From Plotosus lineatus (Eukaryota > Chordata > Actinopteri > Siluriformes > Plotosidae): a stretch of DNA of 64,000 nt. The translations under genes and the position numbers were made by a program. The notes under the pieces were generated by a model. The model made no database searches, had not been told where the DNA came from, and worked only from the letters and a program-made list of their open reading frames with translations. Below, piece after piece: positions 12,701 through 25,502 of this stretch; position 1 is the stretch's first letter, and each line of letters begins with the position of its first letter. The stretch lies in assembly GCA_024760905.1 (NCBI GenBank), contig CM045734.1, positions 692,001-756,000 on the forward strand, read 5' to 3'.

Positions 12701-15231
12701 CCGTATCTGCGGCAGCCAAGCGATTACGTGGTCAATCTCGGTTTCATTGGATGCCTGGTGGCCCCTGGAGGATGCCTGTGAAGTCTGGTGGCTGTGCGGC
12801 CTTGGCCCGGCGAGCTGGAACAAAATGAGCCCTTTGGTGGACATAGGCCTGTATCTCCGGCGGCCGAGGGACGTCGGGCTACGGGTTGTTTTCACAGGAT
12901 GGCTGGCAGCCCGTGGATCATGTCTGTGGAGTCTGATGGCTCTGGGGCGATGCCCCAGCGAGTTGGAGCTAAATGAGCCAAGTGGTGGATATAGGCCCGT
13001 TTCTTCGGTGGCTGAGGAACGCCGGGCTTAGGGTTAGTTTCCTTGGATGACTGGCAACCTGTGGCTCATGCTTGTGGAGTCTGGTGGCTTTGGGGCTTTG
13101 CCCTGGCGAGCTGGAGCCAACTGAGCCCGTGGCGGCGATAGGCCCGTATTTCCGGCAGCCAAGAGGATATGTGGTCAGTCTTGGTTTCATTGGATGGCTG
13201 GTGGCCCCTGGAGGACGCTTCTGATGTCTGGTGGATGTGGGGCCTTGCCCCGGCGAGCTGGAGCAAAATAATCCCCGTGGTGGATATAGGCCTGTATCTC
13301 CGGCGCCAAGGGACACCGGGCTAAAGGTTTGTTTCACGGGACGGCTGGCAGCCCGTGGATCATGGCTGTGGAGTCTGGTGGCTCTGGGGCTTTGCCCCAG
13401 CCAGTTGGAGCCAAATGAGCCCCGTGTGGAGATAGGCCCATATCTCCGGCGGCCGAGAGCATATAGGATCAGTGTTGGTTTCATTGTATTCCTGGCAACC
13501 CGTGGATCGTGCGTGTGGAGTCTGGTGGCGCTGGGACTTTGCCCTGGCGAGCTGCAGCCAAATGAGCCAAGTGGTGGATATAGGCCCGTATCTCCGGCAG
13601 CCAAGGGGATACAAAATGAGCCCCGTGGTGGATATAGGCCTGTTTCTCCGGTGGCCAAGGGACACCGGGCTAAAGGTTGGTTTCACGGGACGGCTGGCAG
13701 CCCGTGGATCATGGCTGTGGAGTCTGGTGGCTCTGGGGCTATGCCCCAGCCAGTGGAGCCAAATGAGCCAAGTGGTTGATATAGGCCCGTATCTCCGGCA
13801 GCCAAGGGGATACGTGGTCACTCTTGGTTTCATTAAATGGCTGGTTGCCCCTGTCTGGTGCCTCTGGGGCCTTGCCCCGGCGAGCTGGAGCAAAATGAGC
13901 CAAGTGGTTGAGATAGGCCTGTTTCTCCGGTGGCCAAGGGACACCGGGCTAAAGGTTGGTTTCACGGGACGGCTGGCAGCCCGTGGATCATGGCTGTGGA
14001 GTCTGGTGTCTCTGGGGCTATGCCCCAGCCAGTGGAGCCAAATGAGCCAAGTGGTTGATATCGGCCCGTATCTCCGGCAGCCAAGGGGATACGTGGTCAC
14101 TCTTGGTTTCATTAAATGGCTGGTTGCCCCTGTCTGGTGCCTCTGGGGCCTTGCCCCGGCGAGCTGGAGCAAAATGTATGTTCGGCAGCCGAGGGAAGCC
14201 GGGATAAGGGTTGGTTTCAGGGGATGGCTGGCACCCCGTGGATCATGGCTGTGGAGTCTGGAGGCTGTGGGGCATTGCCCCAGGTAGTTGGAGCCAAATG
14301 AGCCACGTGGTGGAGATAGGCCCGTTTCTTCGGCGGCCGAGGGATGCCGGGCTTAGGGTTAGTTTCCTTGGATGACTGGCAACCTGTGGCTCATGCTTGT
14401 GGAGTCTGGTGGCTTTGGGGCTTTGCCCTGGCGAGCTGGAGCCAACTGAGCCCCGTGGCGGCGATAGGCCCGTATTTCCGGCAGCCAAGAGGATATGTGG
14501 TCAGTCTTGGTTTCATTGGATGGCTGGTGGCCCCTGGAGGACGCTTATGATGTCTCGTGGATGTGGGGCCTTGCCCCGGCGAGCTGGAGCAAAATGAGCC
14601 CCGTGTCAGATATAGGCCTGTATCTCCGGCCGCCGAGAGAATATAGGATCAGTGTGGGTTTCCTTGTATGCCTGGTAACCTGTGGATCATGCTTGTGGAG
14701 TCTGGTGGCTGTGGGGCTTTGCCCTGGCGAGCTGGAGCCAAATGAGCCCTCTGGTGAAGATAGGCCCATATCTCCGGTGGCCGTGAGCATATCGGATCGG
14801 TATTGGTTTAGTTGTATCCCTGGCATCCCGTGGATCATGCTTGTGGAGTCTAGTATCTCTGGGGCTTCGCCCTGACGAGCTGGAGCCAAATGAGCCAAGT
14901 GGTGGATATAGGCCCGTATCTTCAAGAGCCAAAGGGATACGTGGTCAGTCTTGGTTTCATAAAGTGGCTGGTTTCTCCTGGAGGACGCCTGTGACATCTG
15001 GTGGCTGTGGGGCCTTGTCCGGGCGAGCTGGAGTAAAAATGAGCCCCGTGACGGATATAGGCCTGTATCTCCGGCAGCCAAAAGAAACTGGGCTCAAGGT
15101 TGGTTTCACAGGATGGCTGGCACCCCATGGATCATGGCTGTAGAGTCTGGAGCCTCTGGGCCATACCCCAGCTAGTTGGAGCCAAATGAGCTACGTGGTG
15201 GAGATAGGCCCGTTTCTTCGGCGGCCGAGGG
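9765..15231. repeat. Satellite 1, type A HOR unit A2 (5467 bp)
   Basis: A complete type A unit of about 37 monomers. It contains the two-monomer block at roughly 13890-14170 that A1 lacks. That block makes a stretch of four alternating monomers, which explains the long open frames across 13360-14287 on both strands. One local oddity near 11793 reads ATGACCCCCCAGACGG, where sister copies read ATGAGCCCCGTGACGG. Near-identity to A3 over more than 5 kb indicates recent amplification or ongoing homogenisation. Confidence 0.88.
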
Positions 15232-18200
15232 ATGCCGGGCTTAGGGTCAGTTTCCTTGGATGACTGTCAAACCATGGATCATGCTTCTGGGGTCTGGTGG
15301 CTGTGGGGCTTTGCCCCGACGAGCTGGAGTAAAAATGAGCCCCGTGGCGGAGATAGGCCTGTATCTCCGGCGGCCGAGGGACGCCGGGATGAGGGTTGTT
15401 TTTCGGGATTGCTGGCCGCCCGTGGATCATGGTTGTGGAGTCTGGAGGCTCTGGGGCTATGCCCCAGCTAGTTGGAGCCAAATGAGCCAAGTGGTGGATC
15501 TAGGCCCGTATCTCCGGCAGCCAAGGGATTACGTGGTCAATCTCAGTTTCATTTGATGCCTGCTGGCCCCTGGAGGACGCCTGTGAAGTCTGGTGGCTGT
15601 GGGGCCTCGGCCCGGCGAGCTGGAACAAAATGAGCCCTTTGGTGGACATAGGCCTGTATCTCCGGCGGCCGAGGGATGTCGGGCTACGGGTTGGTTTCAC
15701 AGGATGGCTGGCAGCCCGTGGATCATGTCTGTGGAGTCTGATGGCTCTGGGGCGATGCCCCAGCGAGTTGGAGCTAAATGAGCCAAGTGGTTGAGATAGG
15801 CCCGTTTCTTCGGTGGCTGAGGAACGCCGGGCTTAGGGTTAGTTTCCTTGGATGACTGGCAACCTGTGGCTCATGCTTGTGGAGTCTGGTGGCTTTGGGG
15901 CTTTGCCCTGGCGAGCTGGAGCCAACTGAGCCCGTGGCGGCGATAGGCCCGTATTTCCAACAGCCACGAGGATATGTGGTCAGTCTTGGTTTCATTGGAT
16001 GGCTGGTGGGCCCTGGAGGACGCTTGTGATGTCCGGTGGATGTGGGGCCTTGCCCCGGCGAGCTGGAGTAAAATGAGCCCCGTGGTGGATATAGGCCTGT
16101 ATCTACGGCCGCCGAGAGAATATAGGATCAGTGTGGTTTCCTTTTATGCCTGGCAACCTGTGGATCATGCTTGTGGAGTCTGGTGGCTGTGGGGCTTTGC
16201 CCTGGCGAGCTGGAGCCAAATGAGCCCTCTGGTGAAGATAGACCCATATCTCCGGTGGCCGTGAGCATATCGGATCGGGTGCTGGTTTAGTTGTATTCCT
16301 GGCATCCCGTGGATCATGCTTGTGGAGTCTAGTGTCTCTGGGGCTTCGCCCTGACGAGCTGGAGACAAATGAGCCAAATGGTGGATATAGGCCCGTATCT
16401 TCAAGAGACAAAGGGACACTTGGTCAGTCTTGGTTTCATAAAGTGGCTGGTTTCTCCTGGAGGACGCTTGTGATGTCTGGTGGAAGTGGGGCCTTGCCCG
16501 GCGAGCTTGAGCAAAATGAGCCCGTGGTGGAAATAGGCCTGTATCTCCGGCGCCAAGGGACACCGGGCTAAAGGTTTGTTTCATGGGACGGCTGGCAGCC
16601 CGTGGAGGACGCCTGTGAAGTCTGGTGGCTGTGGGGCCTTGCCCCGGTGAGCTGGAGCAAAATGAGCCCCGTGGCGGTGATAGGCCGGTATGTCCGGCAG
16701 CCGAGGGAAGCCGGGATAAGAGTTGGTTTCAGGGGATGGCTGGCGCCCCGTGGATCATGGCTGTGGAGTCTGGTGGCTGTGGGGCTTTGCCCCGACGAGC
16801 TGGGGCCAAATGAGCCCTGTGTCGGATATTGGCCTGTATCTCCGGCCGCCGAGAGAATATAGGATCAGTGTGGGTTTCCTTTTATGCCTGGCAACCTGTG
16901 GATCATGCTTGTGGAGTCTGGTGGCTGTGGGGCTTTGCCCTGGCGAGCTGGAGCCAAATGAGCCCTCTGGTGAAGATTGGCCCATATCTCCGGTGGCCGT
17001 GAGCATATAGGATCGGTGTTGGTTTAGTTGTATCCCTGGCATCCCGTGGATCATGCTTGTGGAGTCTAGTGTCTCTGGGGCTTCGCCCTGACGAGCTGGA
17101 GCCAAATGAGCCAAGTGGTGGATATAGGCCCGTATCTTCAAGAGCCAAAGGGATACGTGGTCAGTCTTGGTTTCATAAAGTGGCTGGTTTCTCCTGGAGG
17201 ACGCCTGTGACATCTGGTGGCTGTGGGGCCTTGTCCTGGCGAGCTGGAGTAAAAATGAGCCCCGTGACGGATATAGGCCTGTATCTCCGGCAGCCAAAAG
17301 AAACTGGGCTCAAGGTTGGTTTCACAGGATGGCTGGCACCCCATGGATCATGGCTGTAGAGTCTGGAGCCTCTGGGGCTATGCCCCAGCTAGTTGGAGCC
17401 AAATGAGCCAAGTGTTGGAGACAGGCCTGTTTCTTCGGCCGAGGGACTCCGGGCTTATGGTCAGTTTCCTTGGATGACTGGCAACCCGTGGATGATGCAT
17501 GCGGAGTCTGGTGGCACTGGGACTTTGCCCTGGCGAGCTGGAGTCAAATGAGTTCAGTGGTGGATATAGGCCGTTTCTTCCGCGGCCGAGGTACGCTGGG
17601 CTTAGGGTCAGATTCGTTGGCTGACTGGCAACCTGTGGATCATGCTTGTGGAGTCTGGTGGCTGTGGGGCTTTGCCCCGGCGAGCTGCAGCCAAATGAGC
17701 CCCGTGGCGGAGATAGGCCTGTATCTCCGGCGGCTGAGGGACGCCGGGATAAGGGGTGGTTTCTCGGGATTGCTGGCAGCCCGTGGATCATGGTTGTGGA
17801 GTCTGGAGGCTCTGGGGCTATGCCCCAGGTAGTTGGAGCTAAATGAGCCAAGTGGTGGATCTAGGCCCGTATCTCCGGCAGCCAAGGGGATACGTGGTCA
17901 GTCTTGGTTTTATCGGCTGGCTGTTGGCCCGTGGAGGACGCCTGTGATTTCTAGTGGCTGCGGGGCCTTGCCCCGGCGAACTGGAGCAAAATGAGCCCCG
18001 TGGCGGTGATAGGCCGGTATGTCCGGCAGCCGAGGGAAGCCGGGATAAGGGTTGTTTCTCGGGATTGCTGGCCGCCCGTGGATCATGGTTGTGGAGTCTG
18101 GAGGCTCTGGGGCTATGCCCCAGCTAGTTGGAGCCAAATGAGCCAAGTGGTGGATCTAGGCCCGTATCTGCGGCAGCCAAGCGATTACGTGGTCAATCTC

Positions 18201-20690
18201 GGTTTCATTGGATGCCTGGTGGCCCCTGGAGGATGCCTGTGAAGTCTGGTGGCTGTGCGGCCTTGGCCCGGCGAGCTGGAACAAAATGAGCCCTTTGGTG
18301 GACATAGGCCTGTATCTCCGGCGGCCGAGGGACGTCGGGCTACGGGTTGTTTTCACAGGATGGCTGGCAGCCCGTGGATCATGTCTGTGGAGTCTGATGG
18401 CTCTGGGGCGATGCCCCAGCGAGTTGGAGCTAAATGAGCCAAGTGGTGGATATAGGCCCGTTTCTTCGGTGGCTGAGGAACGCCGGGCTTAGGGTTAGTT
18501 TCCTTGGATGACTGGCAACCTGTGGCTCATGCTTGTGGAGTCTGGTGGCTTTGGGGCTTTGCCCTGGCGAGCTGGAGCCAACTGAGCCCCGTGGCGGCGA
18601 TAGGCCCGTATTTCCGGCAGCCAAGAGGATATGTGGTCAGTCTTGGTTTCATTGGATGGCTGGTGGCCCCTGGAGGACGCTTCTGATGTCTGGTGGATGT
18701 GGGGCCTTGCCCCGGCGAGCTGGAGCAAAATAATCCCCGTGGTGGATATAGGCCTGTATCTCCGGCGGCCAAGGGACACCGGGCTAAAGGTTTGTTTCAC
18801 GGGACGGCTGGCAGCCCGTGGATCATGGCTGTGGAGTCTGGTGGCTCTGGGGCTTTGCCCCAGCCAGTTGGAGCCAAATGAGCCCCGTGTGGAGATAGGC
18901 CCATATCTCCGGCGGCCGAGAGCATATAGGATCAGTGTTGGTTTCATTGTATTCCTGGCAACCCGTGGATCGTGCGTGTGGAGTCTGGTGGCGCTGGGAC
19001 TTTGCCCTGGCGAGCTGCAGCCAAATGAGCCAAGTGGTGGATATAGGCCCGTATCTCCGGCAGCCAAGGGGATACAAAATGAGCCCCGTGGTGGATATAG
19101 GCCTGTTTCTCCGGTGGCCAAGGGACACCGGGCTAAAGGTTGGTTTCACGGGACGGCTGGCAGCCCGTGGATCATGGCTGTGGAGTCTGGTGGCTCTGGG
19201 GCTATGCCCCAGCCAGTGGAGCCAAATGAGCCAAGTGGTTGATATAGGCCCGTATCTCCGGCAGCCAAGGGGATACGTGGTCACTCTTGGTTTCATTAAA
19301 TGGCTGGTTGCCCCTGTCTGGTGCCTCTGGGGCCTTGCCCCGGCGAGCTGGAGCAAAATGAGCCAAGTGGTTGAGATAGGCCTGTTTCTCCGGTGGCCAA
19401 GGGACACCGGGCTAAAGGTTGGTTTCACGGGACGGCTGGCAGCCCGTGGATCATGGCTGTGGAGTCTGGTGTCTCTGGGGCTATGCCCCAGCCAGTGGAG
19501 CCAAATGAGCCAAGTGGTTGATATCGGCCCGTATCTCCGGCAGCCAAGGGGATACGTGGTCACTCTTGGTTTCATTAAATGGCTGGTTGCCCCTGTCTGG
19601 TGCCTCTGGGGCCTTGCCCCGGCGAGCTGGAGCAAAATGTATGTTCGGCAGCCGAGGGAAGCCGGGATAAGGGTTGGTTTCAGGGGATGGCTGGCACCCC
19701 GTGGATCATGGCTGTGGAGTCTGGAGGCTGTGGGGCATTGCCCCAGGTAGTTGGAGCCAAATGAGCCACGTGGTGGAGATAGGCCCGTTTCTTCGGCGGC
19801 CGAGGGATGCCGGGCTTAGGGTTAGTTTCCTTGGATGACTGGCAACCTGTGGCTCATGCTTGTGGAGTCTGGTGGCTTTGGGGCTTTGCCCTGACGAGCT
19901 GGAGCCAAATGAGCCCGTGGCGGCGATAGGCCCGTATTTCCGGCAGCCAAGAGGATATGTGGTCAGTCTTGGTTTCATTGGATGGCTGGTGGCCCCTGGA
20001 GGACGCTTATGATGTCTCGTGGATGTGGGGCCTTGCCCCGGCGAGCTGGAGCAAAATGAGCCCCGTGTCAGATATAGGCCTGTATCTCCGGCCGCCGAGA
20101 ATATAGGATCAGTGTGGGTTTCCTTGTATGCCTGGTAACCTGTGGATCATGCTTGTGGAGTCTGGTGGCTGTGGGGCTTTGCCCTGGCGAGCTGGAGCCA
20201 AATGAGCCCTCTGGTGAAGATAGGCCCATATCTCCGGTGGCCGTGAGCATATCGGATCGGTATTGGTTTAGTTGTATCCCTGGCATCCCGTGGATCATGC
20301 TTGTGGAGTCTAGTATCTCTGGGGCTTCGCCTGACGAGGTGGAGCCAAATGAGCCAAGTGGTGGATATAGGCCCGTATCTTCAAGAGCCAAAGGGATACG
20401 TGGTCAGTCTTGGTTTCATAAAGTGGCTGGTTTCTCCTGGAGGACGCCTGTGACATCTGGTGGCTGTGGGGCCTTGTCCGGGCGAGCTGGAGTAAAAATG
20501 AGCCCCGTGACGGATATAGGCCTGTATCTCCGGCAGCCAAAAGAAACTGGGCTCAAGGTTGGTTTCACAGGATGGCTGGCACCCCATGGATCATGGCTGT
20601 AGAGTCTGGAGCCTCTGGGCCATACCCCAGCTAGTTGGAGCCAAATGAGCTACGTGGTGGAGATAGGCCCGTTTCTTCGGCGGCCGAGGG
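15232..20690. repeat. Satellite 1, type A HOR unit A3 (5459 bp)
   Basis: A complete type A unit collinear with A2. It differs by a patch at about 18003-18042, where a monomer carries the variant typical of another monomer type (GGCCGGTATGTCCGGCAGCC, as near 16682) instead of the A1/A2 variant at this position (GCGCAGATAGGCTTGTATC). Flanking sequence stays A-type on both sides, as expected for short-tract gene conversion or local misassembly. Confidence 0.87.
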
Positions 20691-23600
20691 ATGCCGGGCT
20701 TAGGGTCAGTTTCCTTGGATGACTGTCAAACCATGGATCATGCTTCTGGGGTCTGGTGGCTGTGGGGCTTTGCCCCGACGAGCTGGAGTAAAAATGAGCC
20801 CCGTGGCGGAGATAGGCCTGTATCTCCGGCGGCCGAGGGACGCCGGGATGAGGGTTGTTTTTCGGGATTGCTGGCCGCCCGTGGATCATGGTTGTGGAGT
20901 CTGGAGGCTCTGGGGCTATGCCCCAGCTAGTTGGAGCCAAATGAGCCAAGTGGTGGATCTAGGCCCGTATCTCCGGCAGCCAAGGGATTACGTGGTCAAT
21001 CTCAGTTTCATTTGATGCCTGCTGGCCCCTGGAGGACGCCTGTGAAGTCTGGTGGCTGTGGGGCCTCGGCCCGGCGAGCTGGAACAAAATGAGCCCTTTG
21101 GTGGACATAGGCCTGTATCTCCGGCGGCCGAGGGATGTCGGGCTACGGGTTGGTTTCACAGGATGGCTGGCAGCCCGTGGATCATGTCTGTGGAGTCTGA
21201 TGGCTCTGGGGCGATGCCCCAGCGAGTTGGAGCTAAATGAGCCAAGTGGTTGAGATAGGCCCGTTTCTTCGGTGGCTGAGGAACGCCGGGCTTAGGGTTA
21301 GTTTCCTTGGATGACTGGCAACCTGTGGCTCATGCTTGTGGAGTCTGGTGGCTTTGGGGCTTTGCCCTGGCGAGCTGGAGCCAACTGAGCCCCGTGGCGG
21401 CGATAGGCCCGTATTTCCAACAGCCACGAGGATATGTGGTCAGTCTTGGTTTCATTGGATGGCTGGTGGGCCCTGGAGGACGCTTGTGATGTCCGGTGGA
21501 TGTGGGGCCTTGCCCCGGCGAGCTGGAGTAAAATGAGCCCCGTGGTGGATATAGGCCTGTATCTACGGCCGCCGAGAGAATATAGGATCAGTGTGGTTTC
21601 CTTTTATGCCTGGCAACCTGTGGATCATGCTTGTGGAGTCTGGTGGCTGTGGGGCTTTGCCCTGGCGAGCTGGAGCCAAATGAGCCCTCTGGTGAAGATA
21701 GACCCATATCTCCGGTGGCCGTGAGCATATCGGATCGGTGTTGGTTTAGTTGTATTCCTGGCATCCCGTGGATCATGCTTGTGGAGTCTAGTGTCTCTGG
21801 GGCTTCGCCCTGACGAGCTGGAGACAAATGAGCCAAATGGTGGATATAGGCCCGTATCTTCAAGAGACAAAGGGACACTTGGTCAGTCTTGGTTTCATAA
21901 AGTGGCTGGTTTCTCCTGGAGGACGCTTGTGATGTCTGGTGGAAGTGGGGCCTTGCCCCGGCGAGCTTGAGCAAAATGAGCCCCGTGGTGGAAATAGGCC
22001 TGTATCTCCGGCGCCAAGGGACACCGGGCTAAAGGTTTGTTTCATGGGACGGCTGGCAGCCCGTGGAGGACGCCTGTGAAGTCTGGTGGCTGTGGGGCCT
22101 TGCCCGGTGAGCTGGAGCAAAATGAGCCCGTGGCGGTGATAGGTCGGTATGTCCGGCAGCCGAGGGAAGCCGGGATAAGAGTTGGTTTCAGGGGATGGCT
22201 GGCGCCCCGTGGATCATGGCTGTGGAGGGTGGGGGCTGTGGGGCTTTGCCCGACGAGCTGGGGCCAAATGAGCCCTGTGTCGGATATTGGCCTGTATCTC
22301 CGGCCGCCGAGAGAATATAGGATCAGTGTGGGTTTCCTTTTATGCCTGGCAACCTGTGGATCATGCTTGTGGAGTCTGGTGGCTGTGGGGCTTTGCCCTG
22401 GCGAGCTGGAGCCAAATGAGCCCTCTGGTGAAGATTGGCCCATATCTCCGGTGGCCGTGAGCATATAGGATCGGTGTTGGTTTAGTTGTATCCCTGGCAT
22501 CCCGTGGATCATGCTTGTGGAGTCTAGTGTCTCTGGGGCTTCGCCTGACGAGCTGGAGCCAAATGAGCCAAGTGGTGGATATAGGCCCGTATCTTCAAGA
22601 GCCAAAGGGATACGTGGTCAGTCTTGGTTTCATAAAGTGGCTGGTTTCTCCTGGAGGACGCCTGTGACATCTGGTGGCTGTGGGGCCTTGTCCTGGCGAG
22701 CTGGAGTAAAAATGAGCCCCGTGACGGATATAGGCCTGTATCTCCGGCAGCCAAAAGAAACTGGGCTCAAGGTTGGTTTCACAGGATGGCTGGCACCCCA
22801 TGGATCATGGCTGTAGAGTCTGGAGCCTCTGGGGCTATGCCCCAGCTAGTTGGAGCCAAATGAGCCAAGTGTTGGAGACAGGCCTGTTTCTTCGGCGGCC
22901 GAGGGACTCCGGGCTTATGGTCAGTTTCCTTGGATGACTGGCAACCCGTGGATGATGCATGCGGAGTCTGGTGGCACTGGGACTTTGCCCTGGCGAGCTG
23001 GAGTCAAATGAGTTCAGTGGTGGATATAGGCCGTTTCTTCCGCGGCCGAGGCACGCTGGGCTTAGGGTCAGATTCGTTGGCTGACTGGCAACCTGTGGAT
23101 CATGCTTGTGGAGTCTGGTGGCTGTGGGGCTTTGCCCGGCGAGCTGCAGCCAAATGAGCCCGTGGCGGAGATAGGCCTGTATCTCCGGCGGCTGAGGGAC
23201 GCCGGGATAAGGGGTGGTTTCTCGGGATTGCTGGCAGCCCGTGGATCATGGTTGTGGAGTCTGGAGGCTCTGGGGCTATGCCCCAGGTAGTTGGAGCTAA
23301 ATGAGCCAAGTGGTGGATCTAGGCCCGTATCTCCGGCAGCCAAGGGGATACGTGGTCAGTCTTGGTTTTATCGGCTGGCTGTTGGCCCGTGGAGGACGCC
23401 TGTGATTTCTAGTGGCTGCGGGGCGTTGCCCGGCGAACTGGAGCAAAATGAGCCCCGTGGCGCAGATAGGCTTGTATCTCCGGCGCCGAGGGACGCCGGA
23501 TAAGGGTTGTTTCTCGGGATTGCTGGCCGCCCGTGGATCATGGTTGTGGAGTCTGGAGGCTCTGGGGCTATGCCCCAGCTAGTTGGAGCCAAATGAGCCA

Positions 23601-25284
23601 AGTGGTGGATCTAGGCCCGTATCTGCGGCAGCCAAGCGATTACGTGGTCAATCTCGGTTTCATTGGATGCCTGGTGGCCCCTGGAGGATGCCTGTGAAGT
23701 CTGGTGGCTGTGCGGCCTTGGCCCGGCGAGCTGGAACAAAATGAGCCCTTTGGTGGCCATAGGCCTGTATCTCCGGCGGCCGAGGGACGTCGGGCTACGG
23801 GTTGTTTTCACAGGATGGCTGGCAGCCCGTGGATCATGTCTGTGGAGTCTGATGGCTCTGGGGCGATGCCCCAGCGAGTTGGAGCTAAATGAGCCAAGTG
23901 GTGGATATAGGCCCGTTTCTTCGGTGGCTGAGGAACGCCGGGCTTAGGGTTAGTTTCCTTGGATGACTGGCAACCTGTGGCTCATGCTTGTGGAGTCTGG
24001 TGGCTTTGGGGCTTTGCCCTGGCGAGCTGGAGCCAACTGAGCCCGTGGCGGCGATAGGCCCGTATTTCCGGCAGCCAAGAGGATATGTGGTCAGTCTTGG
24101 TTTCATTGGATGGCTGGTGGCCCCTGGAGGACGCTTCTGATGTCTGGTGGATGTGGGGCCTTGCCCCGGCGAGCTGGAGCAAAATAATCCCCGTGGTGGA
24201 TATAGGCCTGTATCTCCGGCGGCCAAGGGACACCGGGCTAAAGGTTTGTTTCACGGGACGGCTGGCAGCCCGTGGATCATGGCTGTGGAGTCTGGTGGCT
24301 CTGGGGCTTTGCCCCAGCCAGTTGGAGCCAAATGAGCCCCGTGTGGAGATAGGCCCATATCTCCGGCGGCCGAGAGCATATAGGATCAGTGTTGGTTTCA
24401 TTGTATTCCTGGCAACCCGTGGATCGTGCGTGTGGAGTCTGGTGGCGCTGGGACTTTGCCCTGGCGAGCTGCAGCCAAATGAGCCAAGTGGTGGATATAG
24501 GCCCGTATCTCCGGCAGCCAAGGGGATACAAAATGAGCCCGGTGGTGGATATAGGCCTGTTTCTCCGGTGGCCAAGGGACACCGGGCTAAAGGTTGGTTT
24601 CACGGGACGGCTGGCAGCCCGTGGATCATGGCTGTGGAGTCTGGTGGCTCTGGGGCTATGCCCCAGCCAGTGGAGCCAAATGAGCCAAGTGGTTGATATA
24701 GGCCCGTATCTCCGGCAGCCAAGGGGATACGTGGTCACTCTTGGTTTCATTAAATGGCTGGTTGCCCCTGTCTGGTGCCTCTGGGGCCTTGCCCCGGCGA
24801 GCTGGAGCAAAATGAGCCAAGTGGTTGAGATAGGCCTGTTTCTCCGGTGGCCAAGGGACACCGGGCTAAAGGTTGGTTTCACGGGACGGCTGGCAGCCCG
24901 TGGATCATGGCTGTGGAGTCTGGTGGCTCTGGGGCTATGCCCCAGCCAGTGGAGCCAAATGAGCCAAGTGGTTGATATCGGCCCGTATCTCCGGCAGCCA
25001 AGGGGATACGTGGTCACTCTTGGTTTCATTAAATGGCTGGTTGCCCCTGTCTGGTGCCTCTGGGGCCTTGCCCCGGCGAGCTGCAGCCAAATGAGCCCCG
25101 TGGCGGAGATTGGCCTGTATCTCCGGCGGCTGAGGGAAGCCGGGATAAGGGTTGGTTTCAGGGGATGGCTGGCACCCCGTGGATCATGGCTGTGGAGTCT
25201 GGAGGCTGTGGGGCATTGCCCCTGGTAGTTGGAGCCAAATGAGCTACGTGGTGGAGATAGGCCCGTTTCTTCGGCGGCCGAGGG
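20691..25284. repeat. Satellite 1, type A HOR unit A4, short form (4594 bp)
   Basis: Collinear with A3 for most of its length, but the monomers corresponding to about 19780-20650 are absent, a loss close to six monomers (about 870 bp). The unit also has a chimeric monomer near 25070-25140 and a locally odd stretch near 22227 (GGAGGGTGGGGGCTG instead of GGAGTCTGGTGGCTG). It is the last type A unit before the type B pair, fitting the pattern that edge units of satellite arrays degrade. Confidence 0.8.
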
Positions 25285-25502
25285 ATGCCGGGCTTAGGGT
25301 CAGTTTCCTTGGATGACTGTCAAACCATGGATCATGCTTCTGGGGTCTGGTGGCTGTGGGGCTTTGCCCCGACGAGCTGGAGTAAAAATGAGCCCCGTGA
25401 CGGATCTAGGCCTGTATCTCCGGCAGCCAAAAGAAACTGGGCTCAAGGTTGGTTTCACAGGATGGCTGGCACCCCATGGATCATGGCTGTAGAGTCTGGA
25501 GC
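25285..25502. repeat. Satellite 1 junction monomers between type A and type B
   Basis: One to two monomers join the last A unit to the B pair. They begin with the A-phase monomer (GACTGTCAAACCATGG). From about 25390 they switch to a monomer with GACGGATCTAGGCC and CCAAAAGAAACTGGGC, which in the A units lies well away from this position. This is a recombinant junction. Confidence 0.65.

Noticed and set aside
24389..25228. 279-codon open frame in satellite 1, with similar ones at 13472-14287 and 13360-14172 (minus)
   Set aside because: Periodic protein of 44- and 49-residue repeats reflecting 132 and 147 bp monomers; frame is not conserved between HOR copies, and both strands are open together.
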